From an uncultured bacterium (GTDB lineage: Bacteria; Bacillota; Clostridia; Oscillospirales; Ruminococcaceae), in the NCBI GenBank assembly GCA_905215965.1, contig CAJMSD010000003.1:161355-225354 (forward strand): 64,000 bases of DNA, read 5' to 3'. The notes below the pieces were generated by a model, which saw nothing but the letters and a program-made list of their open reading frames with translations, did not search any database and had not been told where the DNA came from. The position numbers were made by a program, and so were the translations under genes. Of this stretch, positions 17,905 through 27,033 are shown one piece after another; the stretch's first letter is position 1, and each line of letters begins with the position of its first letter.

Positions 17905-20739
17905 ATGAAAAAAGTCAAAAAAATACTATCGCTGCTTTCATCGATCGCCCTCACTATGACCGCTTTTTCGAATTTCCCTGCGGTACAGTCATCGGTAGAT
18001 GCAGCCGGTTCTTTTGACGGTGCGATGCTTGCACAGTCATCGCTTATCTACAATAACGATCTGGCAAAGGTATGTGCTGAATTCAGTCATACTGCCGAAA
18101 ATGAAAGTGAGACGAACATTCTTAAATTATACAAGCAATACGGATTCAGTACGTATGAAGCTTACAATTACGGCGATAACTCGTCTTATGCTTTTTCTTT
18201 CGGTTACAGCGATGTTGAGGTAAACGGCGTGGAAACCCCTGTAATTCTCGTAACGGCACGAGGCTCTGTTACGACCGAGGAACTGATAAACGATTACGTA
18301 CAGGAGTCCAATTTAGCCGACCTTGCCAATTACATGGGATTCTACGACTCGACGAGTTCTTTTTTCAGCTACTCCGTTTACACGCATATACGTTCTTTTG
18401 AACTTAATATTCAGAGCAAGCTCATGGACTTCATCGAAAACGAATGCCCCAACTTCTACACAAACGAGAACAGCAAGCTCATAATAACTGGACACAGTCT
18501 CGGCGGAGCTGCCGCAAATCTGACTGCCGCGTCTTATGAAGTCGTTCCCGATTACGAGACCGAGGGCGTTGAACAGGACAATCTGTATGCCTATACCTTC
18601 GGTGCTATAAAAGTAAAAACCGAAGGTAAATCGCAAACCGTTACAGGTTTCGAAAACATTCACAATATCTATAATTTCTACGATTCGTTCGGACCCAACG
18701 GACAGTTTCAGGCTCTTGGAGTAAGCGACCCCTCTTGTCTCTTCGGTCATATAGACAATGTTGCAAATACGGGAGTAGAAGGACAGGCTACAGCAGGCCA
18801 TAATATGGAAGCTTACAAGGCTGCCCTTGAACAGAACGGAGATATCTGTACTCTTGGATATTCGGCAGGTCTGGAATTTACCGAGTACGGCGACTATGCT
18901 GTTGTAAGCGATTGTGATGAAGAAGCTTACGGGGTTATCATTCCCGATACATATAACGGTCTTCCCGTGACGGAAATTTCGTTCAGCGCATTTGAGGACT
19001 GCACTCATCTTGCGAAAGTCAAGATTCCCAATTCGGTCACTGTCATAGACAACAAGGCTTTCAAGAACTGCCATAATCTCAGCAAGATAGATTTTCCTCC
19101 CAACCTTGAAACTATCGGCAATGAAGCTTTCTACAACTGCTCGCTGGAGGTCCTCGACATTCCCGACACAGTGAAGAAAATCGGTAAATCCGCATTCTAC
19201 AACAACAATTACCTCACGGAAGTCAAGCTGCCGAAAAGCCTGAAAACTATCGACGAGGGAGTATTCAAAAATTGCGGTCATATCGAGAAATTCGAGATTC
19301 CCGAGGGCGTTACTGCCATAAAAGCCAACGCTTTTGAATCCATGTCGATAGGCGAACTTATCCTGCCGTCCACCCTTACGACTATCGGCGAATCCGCATT
19401 TGAGGACAGCCGTATAACGAACCTCACCATTCCGCCGTCGGTAAACAAAATCGACGCGTACGCTTTTTACGACGCTTATATATTCTATCTTAACATTACG
19501 GACTTCGCAGCATGGTGCGCAATCGAGTTTGAGAACTGGCAATCAAATCCCCTGAGCTACTCCGGAAAGGTGCTCTACAACAAAAAGACCTTTTCAAGCC
19601 TTGAACTTCCCGACGGCATTCAGAAGATATCACAATATGCCTTCGTTGAATTTGACCAACTGACGGGCGTTTCCATTCCCGATTCTGTTCAGGAAATCGG
19701 AGACTGCGCATTTAACGCCTGCGCTTCGCTGACGGACGTTATTGTCGGAAACGGCATAAAGACCATAGGTGAAGCTGCATTCTGCAACTGCCAAAATCTT
19801 AAAGCCATAAGTATCGGAAACGGTGTTGCGGATGTAAAAGACAACGCTTTTGCAGGCTGCGAATCATTAACTTACGTTACACTGCCCGACGGTCTCGAAA
19901 CTCTTGGAGAAGGCGTTTTTAACGACTGCTACGACCTTATCGGCGTTGATCTCGGAAACAAAATAACCACTATTCCCGATCGTACTTTCTATTACTGCGA
20001 ATCGTTGGAGGCTATCGAGATTCCCGATACCGTCGAAAAGATAAATAGCGAAGCTTTTTCTTACTGCACTTCTCTTAAAACTGTTATCATCAGTGACTCG
20101 GTTTACGCAATGACCGGCTGCGGAATCGGCTATCCCTCGGACAAGCGCAATGAAAATCTTACCATTTACGGATATAAAAATTCGACTGCCGAGGAATATG
20201 CTACCGACTACTCCATTGCATTCAAGGTAATTGCAGAAAAGCCCGAGATAACTGTTCCGATCGTGCCTGTGGATATAAACAGACCTGATGAACCGGCAAC
20301 GACAACTGTTACTACTCAGGTTTCGGGAATTACTACCAATACATCGGCGGCAACTACTACTTCCAACAAGGTTTCGGGAAGCGCTACCAATACGGCGGCA
20401 ACTACTACTTCTAACAAGGTTTCGGGAAGCGCTACCAATACGGCAGCAACTACTACTTCCAATAGAGTTACAGAAGCCACTGTCGAAACTACTACTGAAA
20501 CAGCTTCAGGCGGTAATATTAACTGGGGCGACGCAGATCTCAGCGGAAAGGTAGATATCGACGACGTTGTCAAAATACTATGCTACAGCGCGGACAGCAC
20601 GGCATTCCCCATGGAAGCGGCAGGAAGAAAAAATTCAGACGTTTACCAGAACGGTGACGGGGTCAGCGTAAACGATGCAGTTTCGATTCAAAAGTATCTT
20701 TCACAGCAGATAGATTCGCTTCCGGAATCTTATGCTTAA
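17905..20739 (+). CDS. Secreted lipase (class 3) with LRR_5 and dockerin
   Basis: Start is placed at 17905 after AAAGGAAG, giving 944 residues. A longer frame to 17860 would put 15 residues before the signal peptide. The signal peptide ends near residue 35. Residues about 40-330 form an alpha/beta hydrolase of the lipase class 3 type, with the nucleophile elbow GHSLGG (Ser about 198), the expected acid in the segment around NFYDSFGPNG and a catalytic His candidate at GHNMEA or FGHIDN. Then follow about 20 LRR_5 units, a Thr-rich linker with 16-residue repeats, and a C-terminal dockerin (DADLSGKVDIDD, then a less typical second loop QNGDGVSVND). It probably hydrolyses acyl or acetyl esters at the cell surface. 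The promoter carries the inverted repeat. Confidence 0.85.
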   Translation: MKKVKKILSLLSSIALTMTAFSNFPAVQSSVDAAGSFDGAMLAQSSLIYNNDLAKVCAEFSHTAENESETNILKLYKQYGFSTYEAYNYGDNSSYAFSFGYSDVEVNGVETPVILVTARGSVTTEELINDYVQESNLADLANYMGFYDSTSSFFSYSVYTHIRSFELNIQSKLMDFIENECPNFYTNENSKLIITGHSLGGAAANLTAASYEVVPDYETEGVEQDNLYAYTFGAIKVKTEGKSQTVTGFENIHNIYNFYDSFGPNGQFQALGVSDPSCLFGHIDNVANTGVEGQATAGHNMEAYKAALEQNGDICTLGYSAGLEFTEYGDYAVVSDCDEEAYGVIIPDTYNGLPVTEISFSAFEDCTHLAKVKIPNSVTVIDNKAFKNCHNLSKIDFPPNLETIGNEAFYNCSLEVLDIPDTVKKIGKSAFYNNNYLTEVKLPKSLKTIDEGVFKNCGHIEKFEIPEGVTAIKANAFESMSIGELILPSTLTTIGESAFEDSRITNLTIPPSVNKIDAYAFYDAYIFYLNITDFAAWCAIEFENWQSNPLSYSGKVLYNKKTFSSLELPDGIQKISQYAFVEFDQLTGVSIPDSVQEIGDCAFNACASLTDVIVGNGIKTIGEAAFCNCQNLKAISIGNGVADVKDNAFAGCESLTYVTLPDGLETLGEGVFNDCYDLIGVDLGNKITTIPDRTFYYCESLEAIEIPDTVEKINSEAFSYCTSLKTVIISDSVYAMTGCGIGYPSDKRNENLTIYGYKNSTAEEYATDYSIAFKVIAEKPEITVPIVPVDINRPDEPATTTVTTQVSGITTNTSAATTTSNKVSGSATNTAATTTSNKVSGSATNTAATTTSNRVTEATVETTTETASGGNINWGDADLSGKVDIDDVVKILCYSADSTAFPMEAAGRKNSDVYQNGDGVSVNDAVSIQKYLSQQIDSLPESYA
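20345..20475 (+). repeat. 48-bp tandem repeat in Thr-rich linker
   Basis: Between two and three copies of a 48-base unit encode SNKVSGSATNTAATTT. The neighbouring copies are almost identical. Confidence 0.8.
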
Positions 20740-20800
20740 ATATTACAAAAGCGACAGGAATTATCCCCTGCCGTTTATTTTTTCTCCGCATAAACATAAC

Positions 20801-20836
20801 CGCCCGGCAGGGAAAACCTGCCGAGCGATTTTATTT
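20801..20836 (+). terminator. Terminator between convergent genes
   Basis: CGCCCGGCAGG (20801-20811) pairs with CCTGCCGAGCG (20817-20827), followed by ATTTTATTTTA in the + direction. It ends the lipase transcript and abuts the stop codon of the convergent regulator gene. Confidence 0.75.
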
Positions 20837-21459
20837 TAGTATTTTGGCAGTATCAGACGCTTTTCGACCACGTCTGCAACGAGCTGCAGCGTATTGTTAT
20901 ATCCGGACTTTGCCATTATATTCTTTATGTGGAACTTGACCGTATTCTCCGTTATAAACAGCTGCTTTGCTATCTCGCTGTACTTATGCCCCTGTGCCAG
21001 CTCGCGTATGACTTCAAGCTCGCGGGTGGTGAAGTCCGTGCTGACCGTCTTGCCTATCTTTATGACCGGAGTTTCTTCGGGGAATATCGATTCCCCGTCC
21101 ATTGTCCTCTGGCACACCTCAATGAGACCGATATTGCCGTACTCCTTGTACCAGAAGCTCTCACAGCCGCTTTCTCTCGCCTTTTGGATGAACGAATACT
21201 CCGGCATAGACGTCATGAGAATTATCTTTATCTTCGGATAGCGCTGCTTGATGCGTTTAGCCGCCTTTAGACCTGATTCATCGTCCGCAGTGCAGATATC
21301 CATAAGGACAAGGTCTATATTTCCGCGCATACAGACTATCTCAGCATTTGCGGCATTCTCAATAGTCGTTACGACATTGTATTCCTTCGAATCAGAAAGC
21401 TGCCGCACAATAGATTCACTCGTTATCTTGGAATCCTCTACTATAAGTACATTTATCAT
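20836..21459 (-). CDS. NarL/LuxR-type response regulator
   Basis: The 207-residue protein has a receiver domain (residues 1-120) with the acidic pair ED at 8-9, phospho-acceptor Asp in VLMDI (about 54), the switch Thr/Ser in LMTSM and a Lys in WYKEYG. The C-terminal LuxR-type helix-turn-helix (FTTRELEVIRELAQG, then NTVKFHIKNIMAK) is typical of NarL/FixJ regulators. Its start overlaps the end of the kinase gene by 4 bases, indicating translational coupling. It is the last gene of a four-gene - strand operon. Two 18-bp inverted repeats, at 17790 and 28508, are candidate targets. The regulator is expected to act as an activator, since both promoters lack a good -35 box. Confidence 0.93.
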   Translation of the reverse strand: MINVLIVEDSKITSESIVRQLSDSKEYNVVTTIENAANAEIVCMRGNIDLVLMDICTADDESGLKAAKRIKQRYPKIKIILMTSMPEYSFIQKARESGCESFWYKEYGNIGLIEVCQRTMDGESIFPEETPVIKIGKTVSTDFTTRELEVIRELAQGHKYSEIAKQLFITENTVKFHIKNIMAKSGYNNTLQLVADVVEKRLILPKY

Positions 21460-22484
21460 ATATTATCCTCCTTTTTTGATGCAGGCAGATCTACAACCAT
21501 AGTCACATTTTGCCCATATTTATAATCAAGCTCTGCGCCGTGCCACTCAAGCGAACGCCTCAGTGAACTCAATCCTCCGCTCTCTACTATGTGTGTCACA
21601 TCGGAACTGCCGTTGCTTGAGATCAGTACATGATAACTTTTTTCTCTGCGCTGTATATCAACGGTCAGTTTGGTTGCACCGGCATACCGCACAGCATTTG
21701 TCAGTGCCTCGCGTATTGCGGAATACATCAACAGAAGCGTACGCTTTTCCTTAGGCTGCTCGCCGATAAATTTGATACTGCAGCCTACAAGGTCAGCAAC
21801 TCTCAGCAGCTCTGCCTCCGATGAATTATTTTGCTCATTCAGCGGTACGTTCATCATATCGCGTATCGCTTCCTTCCATCCCATAAGCAGTTCATTGTAT
21901 GCTTCTGTGCTCAGATTGTCAGCGACATCTATCGCCTTTTTCGTTGCGACAAGGCAGCGGCCGAGATCATCATGAATGCGCATCTTTGTTGTAAGCAGCT
22001 CTCTGTCGTGATTTATCTGCACAATATTCGCAAGCAGCGCCTCCTGCCTTTTGCGCATCTCTGCAAGCCGAATATTGTTTTTGTAAAGCTCCTCGCTTTT
22101 CTTGTAGAGCCGAGTTATTTCCGACGCTTCTATCTGCACCGTGCTTATACTATCATTCGTCAGCAGCTGCCTTCGGAACTGCCACACCTTGCCGTCTGGA
22201 TAGATAAAAATTACGCTCTCCTTGTTGCTGCGGAAGAAGTCGGTTTTCAGCCACGGCTCATTAGACCTCACGCAGCCGTTATGCTCTCTGACAGACAGTA
22301 TTTCCTGCCACGTCAGATTCGCTTCGATCACGGTATGCCCGGTCAGCATCTCGACGAGGTTGTTCATCTTTTGATTTACAAGTATAGGCTTGCCGCTCAA
22401 TGCTGCAAAGCAAAGTCCACTGGGATAGGAGTCTATAGCTTCTTTTATTGAGCGTGCAACGCTCAGCTTTTTAACATTCTTCAT
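21456..22484 (-). CDS. Soluble NarX/DegS-type sensor histidine kinase
   Basis: The 342-residue protein has no membrane segment. Residues about 15-130 look like a PAS-type sensor domain (SGLCFAALSGKPILVN, then WQFRRQ), followed by a coiled coil (residues 135-170). The HisKA_3 phospho-acceptor motif is IHDDLGRCL and the HATPase domain has an N-box EALTNAVRYAGA and G-box SGGLSSLRRSL. This matches kinases that phosphorylate NarL-type regulators, and the cognate regulator follows with a 4-base overlap. The gene overlaps the upstream membrane sensor by 4 bases. Being soluble, it probably takes its signal from that membrane protein, which lacks a complete ATPase domain. Confidence 0.88.
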   Translation of the reverse strand: MKNVKKLSVARSIKEAIDSYPSGLCFAALSGKPILVNQKMNNLVEMLTGHTVIEANLTWQEILSVREHNGCVRSNEPWLKTDFFRSNKESVIFIYPDGKVWQFRRQLLTNDSISTVQIEASEITRLYKKSEELYKNNIRLAEMRKRQEALLANIVQINHDRELLTTKMRIHDDLGRCLVATKKAIDVADNLSTEAYNELLMGWKEAIRDMMNVPLNEQNNSSEAELLRVADLVGCSIKFIGEQPKEKRTLLLMYSAIREALTNAVRYAGATKLTVDIQRREKSYHVLISSNGSSDVTHIVESGGLSSLRRSLEWHGAELDYKYGQNVTMVVDLPASKKEDNI

Positions 22485-23755
22485 AGCTCTGTCATCGCGC
22501 CTTCCAAATCATTTTCGTCCTTTGTGCGGACATATAGCCTCACTTTATCCTGCGCATAGATATCAAGCTGCGCGAGCTGTGTACTGTTCTTCTCTATCCT
22601 GTCATTAACGCTGTCAAAGATATACAGCGCATATTCCGCAGAGTAGACGTCTACAGGCTCCCAAACGAGCTTTGAACGCACTCCGAACAGTTCAAGACTC
22701 ATCACCATATCCGCAAGACTAAGCCGCAGCTCATCCATGCTGATAGTGCCGCTCTCAAGCTCTATAAGGCGCAGATTGCATCGACGTTTGACGTATGTAC
22801 CAGCGAGACACAGTCTGCGCATCATTTCGCCCCTGTCAGTATCGTCAGAATTTTCAAGCAGCTTGGTCATATAGTCGAGATACCTGCCGACCTCGCCGGT
22901 GAGACGGTCGTATATCTGATTTTTTACGGTGACGCTCGTTTCCTCAGACTTTGCACGAAGCTCCTCATGGAGAAGCTCTCCCTCCAATTCAAGCTCTTCC
23001 GCGGTCTGATTGAGCTCGCTGATCACCGAATATATCTGTGTAAGATCGCTCTGGTAGACAAGATATCCTCCGCTTATCGGGTGAAGATAGATCTCATGTC
23101 CTCTGCCGTCGGATATCATTGAACTGGCTTTCAGATCGCGCAGCTGATTGCCCGTAAGCTCGTGCGCATATTTGGAGCGTATCTGCGTAACGCCCTGTTC
23201 GTCAACTATACTCATGCCGACAGTGGACTGCTCAAATACCATGCCGTACTGCGTATTGACAGGCACAAGTCCCAGTATTATACAGCTTTCCCATGACATA
23301 GCTTCAAGGAAGTAAAGCTTTGCCGTCAGCTCGATAAGCTCGTATTTAACTACGAATCCACTGAAGAAATACGGAAGAACTATCATCGGCATCGCTACCC
23401 CCAAGATCAGCGGCAAAGCCTTAAGGTAAAGCCGCTCACGAATCTGGCGTGTGCGCGAGTAAATAATAAGCATACGAAAAACTATGAGCGCCGTTGCAGA
23501 GAGGAGTACGAGGATTATGCCAAAATTAGCGTGGAAATAGAGATTCTCATCTTCGCTGGGAAGCACACGAAAAACAGCGTGGTGCATCTCGTTGGTTATC
23601 ATGAGCAGGATAAGCGCGATATCCGGAATAAGCAGCAGATATAGCTTACACGGAAGCGTATAGCCATCGCCCCTGCCGAGACCAAATGCGGCATACATAC
23701 CGAAAAGCGTCGTAAAGAGCAGCGGAAAAGCGATGAGATAACCGCTCACGCGCAT
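22481..23755 (-). CDS. 7TM-type membrane sensor with degenerate kinase-like C-terminus
   Basis: The 424-residue protein has about six or seven hydrophobic segments in residues 1-180. A small PAS-like domain (residues about 195-265, with QSTVGMSIVDEQG) and a coiled coil (residues 265-310) follow. The C-terminal 120 residues resemble the dimerisation and ATPase region of 7TM sensor kinases, but I see no N-box and no Gly-rich G-boxes, so ATP binding is doubtful. The architecture suggests a sensor that signals to the soluble kinase encoded next with a 4-base overlap. The ligand is unknown. It could also be a full kinase whose ATPase motifs diverged beyond what I can recognise by eye. Confidence 0.75.
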   Translation of the reverse strand: MRVSGYLIAFPLLFTTLFGMYAAFGLGRGDGYTLPCKLYLLLIPDIALILLMITNEMHHAVFRVLPSEDENLYFHANFGIILVLLSATALIVFRMLIIYSRTRQIRERLYLKALPLILGVAMPMIVLPYFFSGFVVKYELIELTAKLYFLEAMSWESCIILGLVPVNTQYGMVFEQSTVGMSIVDEQGVTQIRSKYAHELTGNQLRDLKASSMISDGRGHEIYLHPISGGYLVYQSDLTQIYSVISELNQTAEELELEGELLHEELRAKSEETSVTVKNQIYDRLTGEVGRYLDYMTKLLENSDDTDRGEMMRRLCLAGTYVKRRCNLRLIELESGTISMDELRLSLADMVMSLELFGVRSKLVWEPVDVYSAEYALYIFDSVNDRIEKNSTQLAQLDIYAQDKVRLYVRTKDENDLEGAMTEL

Positions 23756-23785
23756 GAGATGGACATTATCCTCCCAAAACGCTCC

Positions 23786-24058
23786 CTATATAAGCCTCAC
23801 GATAAGCCAGAATATCATAACGTCTATCTCAATACGCAAAAACACGAGCATACTCTTCTGCGTGATGCGGCTTTTCAGCGAGTGCATCCACGCGCACATG
23901 AGAAATATTAAAATACCGTAAACGATAAACGGTCTGAAAGGATCGTTGGGAATATAGCGTGTGCTAATCTGACGATACAGCGAGACGATACACAACAGTA
24001 GAAATGCTGATGCGATATATGTAAATGTTCTTTTATTTTCTTTCAAAGCGCCCTCCAA
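23786..24058 (-). CDS. Small membrane protein, first gene of signalling operon
   Basis: The 90-residue protein has hydrophobic segments near residues 12-28, 38-55 and 70-88 and short basic loops. It starts at 24058 after a GGAGGG-type RBS and is followed after 30 bases by the membrane sensor gene. I do not recognise a family. It could be an extra membrane part of the sensor, or the N-terminal half of a longer membrane region now split from the next gene. Confidence 0.7.
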   Translation of the reverse strand: MEGALKENKRTFTYIASAFLLLCIVSLYRQISTRYIPNDPFRPFIVYGILIFLMCAWMHSLKSRITQKSMLVFLRIEIDVMIFWLIVRLI

Positions 24059-24087
24059 AATAGTTTTATATAAAATATCATATCATT

Positions 24088-24096
24088 ATTATACCA
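24088..24096 (-). promoter_or_regulatory. Extended -10 promoter of the signalling operon
   Basis: On the - strand TGGTATAAT gives a TGN extension before a perfect TATAAT (24093-24088). No good -35 is present. The first gene starts 30 bases further on. Confidence 0.6.
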
Positions 24097-24147
24097 TATT
24101 TCATTTGAAAAAACAGCGTTCTTTAGTTTAATTGAAGCAATTCCAGA

Positions 24148-24180
24148 ATAAGAAAATAAGGGACAGATAATTTCTGTCCC
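24148..24180 (-). terminator. Terminator of the envelope/SGNH operon
   Basis: On the - strand GGGACAGA (24180-24173) pairs with TCTGTCCC (24167-24160), a perfect 8-bp stem, followed by TTATTTTCTTATT. It lies 13 bases after the stop of the SGNH gene and separates the two - strand operons. Confidence 0.8.
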
Positions 24181-24192
24181 GAAATATAAAAT

Positions 24193-26316
24193 TCACTCAA
24201 AGGAAAGAACTCCCCAGCTTCCATTGAATTTTGCCCATGCTTTGCCGTCGTGAACAGGGCGCACGTCCTCAAGGATACCAAACTCAACGAACTCGTTTCC
24301 GTCCAGATCAAGATATCCGCATTCGCCGTCTATCTTAGCGGCAATGTATCCCTCGGTCGCACAAAAAGGAAGAGCGTCGCCGTCGGTATTAAACGAAGAC
24401 TTATACAAATAGAAATCATCGAAAAATGAGGTCGTCGGCGCCCACCATATACCGCCGCTGCAATTGCAGTCGAACGGTTCCAGATCGTGAGCAATAAGTT
24501 CTCCGAGAGAATCATAGATATCCCATTGCTTTCTGTTATTTGCGAACGCAACTGTTGGGTAGCCGCTGTATATGACGCGATTACCAAAGCTTCCCGACCA
24601 GGAACAAGCTCCGCTGCCATTGGAGTAGACGTACTCATAGCCGTCGGTCAGAATTCTTCCCTCTTCTCCTGCATCGCTGTAGAGATAAAAGCTCTCGTCT
24701 CTTGCTCTTGATTCTCCGAATCCGCTGCCATTTGAATCGTATTCTATTTTCTGCACAACATAGGAATCATCTACTCCGCCATATATAGCTTCCGGAGCAG
24801 TATCATAAGGACTGGTATAGCGGTAGAATTCATAGCTGTTTTTGTCGATAAAGAATGTCGTGGAACTTGTTCCTATGCCCGGAGCACCAAAAGCACCTTG
24901 TACCTCATTTAATCTCCAAACGCCGTCGTAATACTGCGAAAACACGGTGTCTCCCGATTTTGAATCATATACGCCTATAAACTCATCAAGGCCGTAGGAG
25001 CCGCTGCCGTTAAAGCTGTCGTACTCAGGCTCGATCCTGATATTGCCGTCGTAGCCAATAAGACCGTATTTTCCGTCGCGCTTGATATATACAAACGGAG
25101 AGGAAAGATACGAGCTTCCGTCGTATGTATTGTAACGGTCGCCGACCAATATATCATCGGCTTTTATCTCAGGCATAGCTTCCCAGTTGAGAGAGCTGCC
25201 GCGGTTCAGATCTTCTTTTTTCTTCGCATTTTCAGCAATGGCATTGCTCACGCACCTTGCGTACGCATCGCTGCCGTCTTTGTTCGGGTGAACGGAATAG
25301 GAGCTTCCGAAGCCTGCGTGAACATGGTCATTAAGCCTCTTTACTATCTTAATGCTGTTTAACCATGCGTCTTTGGAGTATGCTCCGTGTCCGCCGTCCT
25401 TGTCGAATTCTGCTTCAACATCAACAAAGTAGATGTTATCATATCCTTCATCGTTGCATTCTGCGACAATACCCTTAAGCACCTCGTTAAAATCATGTGC
25501 GTTTTGATTGACCTTTGCAGCTTCCTCCTCGTCAATCAGCACACCGCTTCCCTTTGGAGAAAACAGCTTAGGATAGCCTGCAATGTATATCTCGGCTTGT
25601 TCGCCTGCATTATTGGCTGTTTGGATATAAGCGTCCTTTATGCGTGCCCTGGTAGAATCCATCTCGTCCCATACTTCGTTTATAGCATCGTCCAGCGGCT
25701 TTCTGTCGCGCTTGGCATAATTGTTCATTGCGCAAGTTGTAACGACATCTGCGAAGTGAACGTCATTTCCGCCGATAGTCATTGTAACATAATCTACCGT
25801 TTCGCCTTTTTCTTTGATCATGTCAAATACATCAAACTGCCGACGCACCGAATAATACTCAACGTTTGAAAAAAAATCTTTAAATGTCACGATACTCTGT
25901 ATATTATCAAGCTCCCACGTCTCAGCGCCCGAGGAGGCACTAAAGTACCATCGGCAGACATTCGAATCTACCTGATCTTCACCGGTAGCCTTGTAGTCAG
26001 CCATAGTTCCGCTTACTCCGGGAATTGTCAGCTTGCCCGGCCAGCTTTTAGTAGAGCGGTGAGCGAGCCAGTCCTGACAGGCGCATTTTTCTTCCCAATT
26101 TCTGCTCTTGCCGTTTGATTTTTTCTCACCGTAAAACGGTGTTATACCTTCTCCCGAGGAGTATGAATCCCCGAGAGATACCACTACTACGGGCGATCCA
26201 TTTTCTGCCGCTGTGTTCAGCTCGGGTACAGACACGGCAGTAGAGAACAGCGGTATAAGCATTACAGCAGATACAGCTCCGCAGACGAATTTTAAAACAG
26301 ATCTGTTAAATCTCAT
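24193..26316 (-). CDS. Secreted SGNH/GDSL hydrolase with WG repeats
   Basis: The 707-residue protein has a signal peptide (MRFNRSVLKFVCGAVSAV, cut near residue 28). The SGNH hydrolase domain (residues about 40-370) shows block I GDSYSSGEG, block III GGND and the late catalytic His in SVHPNKDG, with eight or more Cys for extracellular disulfides. Residues 395-707 hold WG/KWG-type beta repeats (RDGKYGLIGYDG, DGECGYLDLDG, FNGSWGVL). It is predicted to be an exported esterase acting on wall or polysaccharide esters, with WG repeats as a binding platform. The start codon overlaps the stop of the lipoprotein gene upstream (TAATG), so translation is coupled. No dockerin is present. Confidence 0.85.
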   Translation of the reverse strand: MRFNRSVLKFVCGAVSAVMLIPLFSTAVSVPELNTAAENGSPVVVVSLGDSYSSGEGITPFYGEKKSNGKSRNWEEKCACQDWLAHRSTKSWPGKLTIPGVSGTMADYKATGEDQVDSNVCRWYFSASSGAETWELDNIQSIVTFKDFFSNVEYYSVRRQFDVFDMIKEKGETVDYVTMTIGGNDVHFADVVTTCAMNNYAKRDRKPLDDAINEVWDEMDSTRARIKDAYIQTANNAGEQAEIYIAGYPKLFSPKGSGVLIDEEEAAKVNQNAHDFNEVLKGIVAECNDEGYDNIYFVDVEAEFDKDGGHGAYSKDAWLNSIKIVKRLNDHVHAGFGSSYSVHPNKDGSDAYARCVSNAIAENAKKKEDLNRGSSLNWEAMPEIKADDILVGDRYNTYDGSSYLSSPFVYIKRDGKYGLIGYDGNIRIEPEYDSFNGSGSYGLDEFIGVYDSKSGDTVFSQYYDGVWRLNEVQGAFGAPGIGTSSTTFFIDKNSYEFYRYTSPYDTAPEAIYGGVDDSYVVQKIEYDSNGSGFGESRARDESFYLYSDAGEEGRILTDGYEYVYSNGSGACSWSGSFGNRVIYSGYPTVAFANNRKQWDIYDSLGELIAHDLEPFDCNCSGGIWWAPTTSFFDDFYLYKSSFNTDGDALPFCATEGYIAAKIDGECGYLDLDGNEFVEFGILEDVRPVHDGKAWAKFNGSWGVLSFE

Positions 26317-26978
26317 TAAAATTCCTCCTTTGAAATTTCTTCAAGGATTTCAGCATTTATCTCGTCAACCACTTTCAGCTCGACCGATTCTTCCTTTGGG
26401 ACAGTGCGGAAGAATTTGTTTTCTTCGCAGTCATAACTCAGGAATTCTTCCGTCTCGGATATCATCAGAGTTTCTCCGCTGTCCAAGTTCATATTATAGG
26501 AAATTGGTTCGGCACACATTGCGTCGCCTATGAGATATAATATCCAGATATCTTCGTTTTCTGTAACGTAATAGGTCTGATATATCGGGTGGATCTCATC
26601 GGAATCAGCGGAAATTTCGGTTTCCTCGCCATATTCTCCGCTGATGCTGTATTCGTATGTCACGGGACATTGCGTAAATTCTCTCTCGTTAAAAAGAGCG
26701 GCGGTCTCTGCTTCGGTATATACGGCTTCGTAATCCTTGGCATTTACGACTTCGATAACTTCTTCCGCATACTTATTGTAATATTCTTCTGCCGTAAGCT
26801 GGCTCATATCTGCGGCTGACTGTTCCGATTCTTCATCTTTATTGTCCTCACCTGAGATTTGGCTTGTCTCTGAGGCAGACTTTTCCGAAGTGCTGCCGCT
26901 TATATCATCTTTGTCTCCGCAGCCGGAAAGTACGGCGATAAGCGCCAGAAGCATGACTGCGGTTATTTTGATTTTCAT
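26316..26978 (-). CDS. Lipoprotein of unknown function
   Basis: The start is set at 26978 after AGGAGG, giving 220 residues. An upstream frame adds nine residues without an RBS. The signal sequence ends in lipobox LSGC (Cys about 19), so the protein is lipid-anchored outside the membrane. A Ser/Glu-rich acidic spacer (residues 22-60) precedes a domain of about 150 residues rich in Glu/Asp and aromatic residues. No family is recognised. The TAATG overlap with the SGNH gene suggests the two proteins work together. Confidence 0.75.
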   Translation of the reverse strand: MKIKITAVMLLALIAVLSGCGDKDDISGSTSEKSASETSQISGEDNKDEESEQSAADMSQLTAEEYYNKYAEEVIEVVNAKDYEAVYTEAETAALFNEREFTQCPVTYEYSISGEYGEETEISADSDEIHPIYQTYYVTENEDIWILYLIGDAMCAEPISYNMNLDSGETLMISETEEFLSYDCEENKFFRTVPKEESVELKVVDEINAEILEEISKEEF

Positions 26979-27033
26979 AATTCCTCCTATGATCTGATGC
27001 CGCACGGACAGTTTAAACTCTCATTTTTTTGAA

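Noticed and set aside
18313..19542. A 409-codon open frame on the - strand inside the lipase gene
   Set aside because: It is antisense to a clear lipase-LRR-dockerin gene, has no RBS and has no recognisable motif. It arises from codon bias of the sense strand.
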